Source: JAYEHL01 sp041653935
Lineage (GTDB): Bacteria > Chloroflexota > Dehalococcoidia > E44-bin15
DNA: 64,000 nucleotides
Direction of reading: 5' to 3'
NCBI GenBank assembly: GCA_041653935.1
Contig: JBAZEO010000001.1
Coordinates: forward strand, 620,001-684,000
Shown here piece by piece: positions 51,417-58,307 of the stretch. The position numbers were made by a program, and so were the translations under genes. The notes under the pieces were generated by a model. That model searched no databases, was not told the DNA's origin, and saw nothing but the letters and a program-made list of their open reading frames with translations. Within the stretch, counting starts at the first letter, position 1. The number at the start of each line of letters is the position of its first letter.

Positions 51417-53282
51417 CTATTCCTGCCAGCTGAATCCAACCTCCATAATACTACCATTGATACCTAGATATTCTATCATCACTACATCGATAGGCTCCAT
51501 GGACTGGTAAAGCAACAAGTCGACGGTATACATCTCACCGGGAACCAATGGCCCTTGCTGAGACTCCCGATCACCGAGTGGCATAACGGCACATGATTCA
51601 TCTGATGTTTCGAAATGCAAGCCATAAAAGTCAGTGCTCTGCCCATAATATTGTGGATTTAAAGTCAGACTCACTTTCCAAACCTGGCCGTCAAACCAAT
51701 GAACCACTGATGACTTCATGGTATTATCCACGACACCGTCACCGACACGCCAGCTTGCTGTGCTGCCTATTGGATTGTGGTTCTGGTCAGTCAGGCATAT
51801 GGTGATGCACTCAGGAACCCCGGCGCCCGGAGGAGTTGATACATTAAATGTATATGTTGTGCAAGGCACCAGCGGAGTTTCAAAATATTCGCTCCCCAGA
51901 CACACGCCGCCGGACCAGAAATGAATGTCATAGACGTTTGATCCGTTAGGGAAGTAAGTTGGGAGGAAATGTATATCTACCGTAAATCCGCCTCCCGCAG
52001 GATTAGCCTTATGAACGGCATGAACACCTGTGACAACAGGCCCGCCGGAGCATGGCTTGGGGGTTGGCGTCGGCGTCGCACTAGCAGTCGGCGTCGGAGT
52101 GCCGTCAGCCGGAATCGTTACTGGAGGAGTCTGTCCGGGGATCGTACCGGTTGGAGTGGGAGTAACGGGGGGAGGCGTCGGGGTCGGGGTCGGATTCCAC
52201 GTCGGGGTCGGAGTCGGAGTAGGAGTAGGAGTTGCATTAGCATAAGGAGAGACCGCTATGGCATAGTCGATCTCGACCTGCACCGGCAGATTGGCATTGT
52301 ACGCTCCCTGATAGTTCATCAGGTCGGCGGCCCAGTTCTGTCCGACAAAGTTTGCCACATCGAAACCATCGGCATAGCTGTCAAACTTCCATAAACCTCC
52401 CGGGCTGTCCGACTCGCTTATATTAAAGATGTCATGAGATACGTATTGCGCATCGTTGTGCACCGATGAGTTATGGGGATAGGTATGCGCGGCAGGAACC
52501 CTGCCCGGGTTGCCGGCTTCAGCGTTATCGCGATACGGATCGCTTACGCCGAGCTGACTTGTATCGGTATTAACGCCGGCGCATGTCACATAGTGCCCCC
52601 CCACACGAACCCACTCCCCCTGACTGTCATGAGTGGGATCCGTCTGCAATTGCCAGAATCCGAGAAGCAATACCACATCTTGACATCTCTTAATCTCCCC
52701 CGCTATCCAATCGAATTCCGGACTCTTCACAACGTGAACATAGTATTCGTCATCTAATCCTTTATCTATTAGATACTGATTAATGGCATCTTCCATATCC
52801 TCTATATACGTGCCGGCATGGTCATCACCTGTTTTCTGACCGTCGGTATCCATTCTCATCGCCAAATCATCTACAAACGGTATCACATTCTGTGTATCAT
52901 GATCGTCCCACAGGGCTGCACCCACCGGGCTATATGATTGAACAAGAGGATATCCATCGTTAACAGTCGGCGGCGCTACCGGATTCGGCTCCATCTCGGA
53001 ATCGAACCACCACAGCGAATTAGCCATTGCCACGGGGCCGCAGTAAGACCAAGTGGGAGCTGCGGCAGTAAGTGACCAGTCATCCTGCTTCTGATCAAAG
53101 TCAGGCATCCCGCTGAGAGCATAATCTATGAAACCACCAGGCTTCCAATACCACCCAGTCCCTTCTATCTGCATCGGAGTTGGTGTCGTCTTCTGGTCTC
53201 CACCACCCGTACATGCTACCAATGCCATGCTCAGAACAGCAATTAATACTACAAGGCTAAATATTTTGGGATAAGTTTTCAT
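51417..53282 (-). CDS. C39-like cysteine peptidase surface lipoprotein with Thr-Pro linker
   Basis: 621 residues. Signal peptide with lipobox LVAC, so C24 is lipidated. The N-terminal domain (about 40-345) looks like a papain-like C39 peptidase: C81 in WSYCGPVAMANSLWW, H230 in VGGHYVTCAG and D248 in LGVSDPYRDN. A Thr-Pro repeat linker follows (about 350-415), encoded by GTCGGGGTCGG-like DNA repeats at 52060-52245. The C-terminal part (about 418-621) holds two beta-rich repeats (GVHAVHKANPAGGGFTV..., VVDNTMKSSVVHWFDG...). GAGGGAAG precedes the ATG. Substrate unknown. Confidence 0.8.
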   Translation of the reverse strand: MKTYPKIFSLVVLIAVLSMALVACTGGGDQKTTPTPMQIEGTGWYWKPGGFIDYALSGMPDFDQKQDDWSLTAAAPTWSYCGPVAMANSLWWFDSEMEPNPVAPPTVNDGYPLVQSYSPVGAALWDDHDTQNVIPFVDDLAMRMDTDGQKTGDDHAGTYIEDMEDAINQYLIDKGLDDEYYVHVVKSPEFDWIAGEIKRCQDVVLLLGFWQLQTDPTHDSQGEWVRVGGHYVTCAGVNTDTSQLGVSDPYRDNAEAGNPGRVPAAHTYPHNSSVHNDAQYVSHDIFNISESDSPGGLWKFDSYADGFDVANFVGQNWAADLMNYQGAYNANLPVQVEIDYAIAVSPYANATPTPTPTPTPTWNPTPTPTPPPVTPTPTGTIPGQTPPVTIPADGTPTPTASATPTPTPKPCSGGPVVTGVHAVHKANPAGGGFTVDIHFLPTYFPNGSNVYDIHFWSGGVCLGSEYFETPLVPCTTYTFNVSTPPGAGVPECITICLTDQNHNPIGSTASWRVGDGVVDNTMKSSVVHWFDGQVWKVSLTLNPQYYGQSTDFYGLHFETSDESCAVMPLGDRESQQGPLVPGEMYTVDLLLYQSMEPIDVVMIEYLGINGSIMEVGFSWQE

Positions 53283-53353
53283 ATTTTCTTCCCTCACAAC
53301 CATCTGACATTCAAAGCTGAGCTAGCTTCAAATGCTTTCGAAACGTATGCGAA

Positions 53354-53382
53354 ATGATAGCACAAAGGCACCAAATTGTAAA
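53354..53382 (-). promoter_or_regulatory. promoter of the C39-like lipoprotein gene
   Basis: Minus strand: TTTACA (53382-53377), 17 bases, TATCAT (53359-53354); leader about 65 bases. Confidence 0.5.
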
Positions 53383-53442
53383 CAAAATTGGAGTCAAAAA
53401 CACCAGTTAAAGACCAGTTTTCTATTTCCTTGTCTAAAAGTA

Positions 53443-53490
53443 TTGACAAGAAGTGGGAAGAAGTGGTAAGGTTTGGCATAAAATGGAAAA
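53443..53490 (+). promoter_or_regulatory. mraZ promoter region with MraZ-binding repeats
   Basis: TTGACA at 53443-53448 is followed by four TGG words at 53454, 53464, 53474 and 53484, spaced exactly 10 bases (AAGTGGG, AAGTGGT, GTTTGGC, AAATGGA). MraZ represses its own dcw operon by binding such helical-phase direct repeats, in other bacteria as TGGG or AAAGTGG units. The -10 is not clear. The rest of the 53304-53583 gap is AT-rich and shows nothing else. Confidence 0.65.
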
Positions 53491-53583
53491 TAGATAATAA
53501 TTAGTTGATTAAATTAAAGGTTTCAAACAAAGTGATTTAAAGCTAAAACAGGGAATTAAGGATTTCAGAGGGTTAACAAGAAC

Positions 53584-54015
53584 ATGTTTTCCGGCGAGTA
53601 CGAATACAAAATCGATGCCAAGGGCAGGGTATCAATCCCGCCCAAGTTCCGCAGCCAGTTTGCGGACGGGATCGTACTGAACAAAGGTGTAGACGGATGC
53701 ATCGATGCCTATCCCCTGTCGGCATGGAATGAAGCGACAAATCAATTCCAGTCGCTGCCGATCGTCCGCAACGAGAAGTCACGACGTATGAGCCGTATAT
53801 TATTTTCATCTGCATTTAACATGGAGCTGGATGAGCAGGGCCGAATAATGTTACCGCCGGCACTTAGACAGCATGCCGCAATAAAAGATAGTTTAGTAAT
53901 CACCGGAGTCAGTAACTATCTCGAGATCTGGAGCAAAGAGTCGTGGAACAAAGAACAAGCCTTAATGCGCAAGGAAGCCTGGCAGATTTTTGAGAGCGCG
54001 GAGAGTCACAAATGA
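53584..54015 (+). CDS. mraZ: transcriptional regulator MraZ
   Basis: 143 residues with two AbrB-like half-domains: EYEYKIDAKGRVSIPPKFRSQF at the start and FNMELDEQGRIMLPPALRQHA in the middle, each with the DxxGR signature. Represses the dcw operon. The repeats just upstream are its likely operator. Overlaps rsmH by four bases (ATGA). Confidence 0.95.
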   Translation: MFSGEYEYKIDAKGRVSIPPKFRSQFADGIVLNKGVDGCIDAYPLSAWNEATNQFQSLPIVRNEKSRRMSRILFSSAFNMELDEQGRIMLPPALRQHAAIKDSLVITGVSNYLEIWSKESWNKEQALMRKEAWQIFESAESHK

Positions 54016-54917
54016 GTTCGCACATCCCAGTTCTCCTAAATGAAGTTATGGATGCACTTCAGGTGAAGCCGGATGGGCATTACGTCGACTGTACGCTCGG
54101 TGCAGGCGGACACAGCGCTGCCATACTGGAAAGAGGCGGACGAGTCCTAGGCATAGATATCGACCCTCAGGCTATCGATGTGGCTCGCAATAAGCTGGCC
54201 AGCTACGGTGAGAGAGTTAATTTAATCAACAATAGTTTTGAAAACCTGGAAATCATCTGTTCAAAAACTAATTTCAGCCCGGTAAACGGCATCCTTTTCG
54301 ATCTGGGGATGTCTTCCCTTCAAATATCCGACCCCGAAAGAGGATTTAGTTTTCAGAGGGAAGGTCCTTTAAAGATGTGTTTTAATCCATCAGAGGAATT
54401 AACCGCAGAAATAATAGTTAACGATTTCCCTGAAGATGAAATAGCCAGGATCATTAAGCAATATGGTGAGGAGTCAAGGAGTAAAGCGATAGCCAAGGCT
54501 ATTGTTTCAAATAGACCGATCAGTACTACAACCCATCTGGCTGCAATAGTATCTAAGGTGGTTGGATTTCATGGCAGGATACATCCCGCCACAAAAACCT
54601 TTCAAGCCATTCGTATTGCGGTAAATCGAGAGTTGGAACGTATCCAATCTGCGTTAAAGCAAGTAGTTAATATCCTTATTGTAGGGGGGCGGCTGGTAGT
54701 TATCAGCTTCCACTCTCTGGAGGACCGCCTGGTAAAAGACTTTATGAGAACGGAATCCCAGGAATGTATCTGCCCTCCAAGAACGCCTGTATGTATATGT
54801 AATCATCACGCCAGATTTAAATTAATCACAAAAAAAGTGATTGTGGCCTCAAGCGCCGAGGTTGCAGCAAATCCCTTGAGCCGAAGCGCAAAGATGAGGA
54901 TAGCCGAGATGATTTAG
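54012..54917 (+). CDS. rsmH: 16S rRNA m4C1402 methyltransferase
   Basis: 301 residues. HIPVLLNEVMDAL, VDCTLGAGGHS (SAM site), GIDIDPQA, GILFDLGMSSLQI, ERGFSF, and the C-terminal VISFHSLEDRLVK and RSAKMRIAEMI. Standard length. In most bacteria it is followed by ftsL and the peptidoglycan genes; here a terminator lies on its stop codon and the next gene is ftsA. Confidence 0.95.
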   Translation: MSSHIPVLLNEVMDALQVKPDGHYVDCTLGAGGHSAAILERGGRVLGIDIDPQAIDVARNKLASYGERVNLINNSFENLEIICSKTNFSPVNGILFDLGMSSLQISDPERGFSFQREGPLKMCFNPSEELTAEIIVNDFPEDEIARIIKQYGEESRSKAIAKAIVSNRPISTTTHLAAIVSKVVGFHGRIHPATKTFQAIRIAVNRELERIQSALKQVVNILIVGGRLVVISFHSLEDRLVKDFMRTESQECICPPRTPVCICNHHARFKLITKKVIVASSAEVAANPLSRSAKMRIAEMI

Positions 54918-54945
54918 CGTCTCCGAGGAGGCGCTTAGTTTTTTT
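54916..54945 (+). terminator. terminator overlapping the rsmH stop codon
   Basis: Nine-pair stem AGCGTCTCC / GGAGGCGCT with a two-base loop, then TAGTTTTTTT. The first bases are part of the rsmH TAG, so mraZ-rsmH is transcribed apart from ftsA-ftsZ. Confidence 0.75.
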
Positions 54946-55037
54946 AGATATATAAAATTTAAAACTAGGGGGTGACACGATGGCATGAGAGCGATTTGGG
55001 ACCGGAGCAGCAAATTTTTTAAAAAAAGGAGGAGGTA

Positions 55038-56258
55038 ATGGCAAAGAAAAAACAAATAATATCATGTATCGATGTGGGGACCACCAAAATCGCCAGCATC
55101 ATGGCCACCCCTGGGCAAAACGGACTTCAAGTACTGGGGGTTGGGGTTACCCACTCCAAAGGCATGCATAAAGGCCTTGTAGTGAATCTCACTGAGGCAA
55201 AAGACTCTATTAGAAATTCGGTGAAGCGTGCGGAGCAAGCCAGCGGATATAAAATGGAATCGGCCTATGTCGGTGTCACCGGCAGACATATCAACTCCCT
55301 CAATAAAAAGGGCGTTATATCAATCTCAAGGAATGACCGACTGGTTCGAACCGATGATTTGAAGCGCGTGCTGCAATCCGCTCGAACCTTCACCATCCCG
55401 AGTGACCATAAGCTGCTCCATGTAATTCCCCGTGGTTATGCCGTTGACGGTCAAGCCGGCGTGAAAAATCCCGTTGGTATGCACGGCTCAAGGCTTGACG
55501 TCGAAACTCATGTCATCACTGCCGCAGTAGCATCTGTCCAGAACCTGGTCAAATGTGTAAGAGGCGCAAACGTCGACATAGATGATCTTGTTCTCGAGCC
55601 GCTGGCCAGCTCTGAGGCAGTCCTCCGGGAAGATGAAAGAGATGCAGGAGTGGTCCTTGCCGATATAGGCGGGGGCACTACCGACATCGCTATTTTCAAG
55701 GAGGGAAGCATCTGGCACACCGCAATCATACCAGTTGCAGGCTACCAGATCACCCGTGATATAGCCATTGGTCTAGGAATGCCGTTTGAAACAGCCGAGC
55801 AGATAAAACGCAAATATGGAAGCGTAATGTCGGTCTCAGACAGCGCGGATGGAAGTGCGGTAAACCTGAACACCAATGGATTTGGGGTCTCATACCAGGA
55901 CCTCACCGATATCATAAAAGCCAGGGTAGAGGAAATTATCAAACTCATCGCCTTAGAGCTACCTACAAACTTCCAGAGAGAAGTCCCTGCTGGATTAGTT
56001 CTTACGGGCGGCTGCGCCAATCTCAGGGGCATAGCTGCTTTAGGGAATGAGTTACTTGGAATACCAGTTCGTATCGGCGTCCCGACAGGCATTTACGGCC
56101 TCGCCGATATCCTCCCCGACCCCACTTTTGCTACCGGTGTCGGACTGCTACTCTGGGGCGCGAACCAACAAGAGGGCTCACAGGGCTGGAAAACGCAGGG
56201 ACTAAGCGAATCTTTTAAACGTTTCGTAGTCCGGATGCGCAATTTGGTAGCCAAGTAA
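55038..56258 (+). CDS. ftsA: cell division protein FtsA
   Basis: Actin-like ATPase that ties FtsZ to the membrane. 406 residues: CIDVGTTKIASI (phosphate 1), SHA/1C domain with VYGVTGRHINS-like YVGVTGRHINS, ADIGGGTTDIAIF (phosphate 2) and LTGGCANLRGI (adenosine). The C-terminal amphipathic helix ESFKRFVVRMRNLV is the membrane anchor. AGGAGGAGG precedes ATG. The 120-base gap after rsmH holds the rsmH terminator and a short run-up with no clear promoter. Confidence 0.95.
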   Translation: MAKKKQIISCIDVGTTKIASIMATPGQNGLQVLGVGVTHSKGMHKGLVVNLTEAKDSIRNSVKRAEQASGYKMESAYVGVTGRHINSLNKKGVISISRNDRLVRTDDLKRVLQSARTFTIPSDHKLLHVIPRGYAVDGQAGVKNPVGMHGSRLDVETHVITAAVASVQNLVKCVRGANVDIDDLVLEPLASSEAVLREDERDAGVVLADIGGGTTDIAIFKEGSIWHTAIIPVAGYQITRDIAIGLGMPFETAEQIKRKYGSVMSVSDSADGSAVNLNTNGFGVSYQDLTDIIKARVEEIIKLIALELPTNFQREVPAGLVLTGGCANLRGIAALGNELLGIPVRIGVPTGIYGLADILPDPTFATGVGLLLWGANQQEGSQGWKTQGLSESFKRFVVRMRNLVAK

Positions 56259-56289
56259 TATTAAGGAAAGGTAGTGAAAGGAGGAAAAA

Positions 56290-57420
56290 ATGGCAAAACC
56301 AGGATTTGTCCCCAACCCAGCAAAAATTAAGGTTTTAGGACTAGGCGGAGGCGGATGCAACGCCGTTTCCCGAATGGTTCAAGCAGATATTCAAGGTGTC
56401 GACTTCATAGGTGTAAACACTGACGCCCAGGCGTTACTGCGCATGGAAGCCCCCACCAGGATTCAGGTCGGCGAGAAGCTCACCCGAGGTCTAGGAGTAG
56501 GAGGCGACCACAACATGGGCATGAAGGCAGCAGAGCAGAGCCGCGATGAGCTGCGGGCTGCTGTTGGCGATGCCGACATGATTTTCCTTGCAGCAGGAAT
56601 GGGCGGCGGTTCCGGCACAGGTATCGCGCCGGTAGTAGCCGAGCTGGCCAAAGAGGCCGGGGCCCTGACGATTGCAGTTTGCACCAAGCCCTTCACATTT
56701 GAGGGAGTACACAGAGCGGAAGTAGCTGAGGACGGCATCTCTCGCCTAATAGAAAAAGTAGACACACTGATAACGATACCGAACGATCGCTTGCTAACCC
56801 TGTGCGATCAGCGCACCGGCGTGGACATGGCCTTCAAGATGGCTGATGATGTTCTGATGCATGCAGTGCAGGCCATCGCCGAAGTTATCACCGTCCCAGG
56901 CATGATCAACCTCGACTTTGCTGATGTCAAGGCAGTGATGAAAGAGGCCGGACAGGCATGGATGTCTATCGGTCATGGCAGCGGTCAACATCGCGCCGTA
57001 GATGCCGCTAATGATGCCCTGGCGAGCCCGTTACTGGATGTATCGGTCGACGGAGCAAAAGGCGTTCTGTTCAACGTCACAGGAGGCGACACGCTCACAT
57101 TATTCGAAGTGAACGAGGCTGCCGATGTCATACGCAATGCCGTGGACCCGGAAGCGAACATCATATTCGGTGTGACATTCGATTCATCGCTGGAAAATGA
57201 ATTGAAGATCACGATGATTGCCACCGGCTTCAATTCCACATACAAGGGCAAGAAGTTAGTAGGCAAGGATGCAGAGCTACAGAAGCTGATGTCGGGAGAG
57301 GATGCCGAATCAGCGCTGGACATCCCAACCTTCTTGCGCAGCCCAATGGCCAAGCGCCAGATGATGGAGAATACCCCGGCACCCGAGCCAAAGAAGAGTG
57401 TTTTCCGTCTGCGCAAATAG
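56290..57420 (+). CDS. ftsZ: cell division protein FtsZ
   Basis: Tubulin-like GTPase of the division ring. 376 residues: GLGGGGCNAVSRM, the signature GMGGGSGTG (103-111), RITTGVD-like DQRTGVDMAF and the NLDFADVKAVM segment. The DIPTFLRSP interaction peptide is followed by a 24-residue basic tail (ending SVFRLRK) that is longer than usual. AAGGAGG precedes ATG; 31 bases after ftsA. A strong terminator follows. Division by FtsZ in a cell without wall genes implies a glycoprotein envelope. Confidence 0.97.
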   Translation: MAKPGFVPNPAKIKVLGLGGGGCNAVSRMVQADIQGVDFIGVNTDAQALLRMEAPTRIQVGEKLTRGLGVGGDHNMGMKAAEQSRDELRAAVGDADMIFLAAGMGGGSGTGIAPVVAELAKEAGALTIAVCTKPFTFEGVHRAEVAEDGISRLIEKVDTLITIPNDRLLTLCDQRTGVDMAFKMADDVLMHAVQAIAEVITVPGMINLDFADVKAVMKEAGQAWMSIGHGSGQHRAVDAANDALASPLLDVSVDGAKGVLFNVTGGDTLTLFEVNEAADVIRNAVDPEANIIFGVTFDSSLENELKITMIATGFNSTYKGKKLVGKDAELQKLMSGEDAESALDIPTFLRSPMAKRQMMENTPAPEPKKSVFRLRK

Positions 57421-57458
57421 TACCTGTTTATAATCCCGACCACACTTGGATTATTTGT

Positions 57459-57500
57459 AAGGCCGTAGGTCAGTAAACGATCTACGGCCTTACTGTTTTT
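57459..57500 (+). terminator. terminator of ftsA-ftsZ
   Basis: AAGGCCGTAGGTC pairs with GATCTACGGCCTT over a seven-base loop; ACTGTTTTT follows. Confidence 0.85.
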
Positions 57501-57620
57501 ATGTTCAAGCATTGAAAACATAATTCTATCTATTCAACTTCTTCATGAGACGACGAAATTAATATTTGACCACGGTTTAAGGTACCTCTCATCCGACCCA
57601 CTACGGCTAGATACAAAGTA

Positions 57621-57650
57621 TTGACAAACCACTATATATTGTGGTATCTT
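57621..57650 (+). promoter_or_regulatory. nrdR-nrdJ promoter with embedded NrdR box
   Basis: TTGACA (57621-57626), 18 bases, TATCTT (57645-57650, extended by TGG). Between them ACCACTATATATTGTGGT (57628-57645) is a near-perfect palindrome close to the NrdR box ACACTATATATAGTGT. A repressor bound there would block both promoter elements. Only one clear box is seen; NrdR usually uses two. Confidence 0.8.
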
Positions 57651-57683
57651 TTCCGCACCCCTCAATATGATGTGTCACTTAAG

Positions 57684-58307
57684 ATGAAATGTCCGTATTG
57701 CAGTTATAACGATTCTAAGGTCGTGGACTCACGCAATGTCAACGATACTATAAGGCGGCGCCGTGAGTGCTTAAAATGTGACGCGCGTTTTACCACATAT
57801 GAAAGACTACAAACCACATCTCTTATGGTAGTAAAAAAAGATGGCCGGCATGAAGAGTTCAGCAGGAATAAGCTGACTAATGGCATAAGGATGGCCTGCG
57901 CCAAGCGTCCGGTTTCTCAGGAAACAATAGAGCAAATGGTCGATGAAATAGAACTTCAGTTACGGAAATCGGGAAGCGTTGAGGTCCCAGCATCGATAAT
58001 TGGAGATATCGTTATGGAGCGTCTTCGCAAACTGGATGGGATCGCTTACATACGATTCGCCAGCGTTTATCGCAACTTCACCGACATAGACGAAGTCCGC
58101 GCCGAAGCCGATGCCTATGCCAGACAAGCGCCTCTGCAGAATTCCACTACCCAGCTACATTTGTTCGCCGACAGAGAGATCGGCTTGATAGATAGCAATA
58201 CTTCGATTTCTACTAAGTTAATACGAAAATCTCAGGAGAAGAATAATGGCAGCAAACTCGGCCAGAAAAAACAGCGCACTTCCGTTTCAAAGCAGAATAG
58301 CCAATGA
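57684..58307 (+). CDS. nrdR: transcriptional repressor NrdR
   Basis: Represses ribonucleotide reductase genes according to ATP/dATP level. N-terminal zinc ribbon CPYC...CLKC (MKCPYCSYNDSKVVDSR, RRRRECLKCDARFTTYER), then the ATP-cone (LMVVKKDGRHEEFSRNKL... YIRFASVYRNF). The start at 57684 gives the family N terminus. At 207 residues it is about 50 longer than usual: the ending (SKLGQKKQRTSVSKQNSQ) is read through the first 62 bases of nrdJ in another frame, so this tail is probably not under family constraint. Confidence 0.95.
   Translation: MKCPYCSYNDSKVVDSRNVNDTIRRRRECLKCDARFTTYERLQTTSLMVVKKDGRHEEFSRNKLTNGIRMACAKRPVSQETIEQMVDEIELQLRKSGSVEVPASIIGDIVMERLRKLDGIAYIRFASVYRNFTDIDEVRAEADAYARQAPLQNSTTQLHLFADREIGLIDSNTSISTKLIRKSQEKNNGSKLGQKKQRTSVSKQNSQ

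Noticed and set aside
52030..52245. GTCGGGGTCGGGGTCGG repeats, looking like a minisatellite or CRISPR-like array
   Set aside because: The units are in frame and encode the Thr-Pro linker of the lipoprotein on the minus strand; there are no unique spacers.
54960..55000. Mini-frame ATG GCA TGA after TAGGGGGTGA before ftsA
   Set aside because: Two codons only; could affect initiation at ftsA but nothing else supports it.
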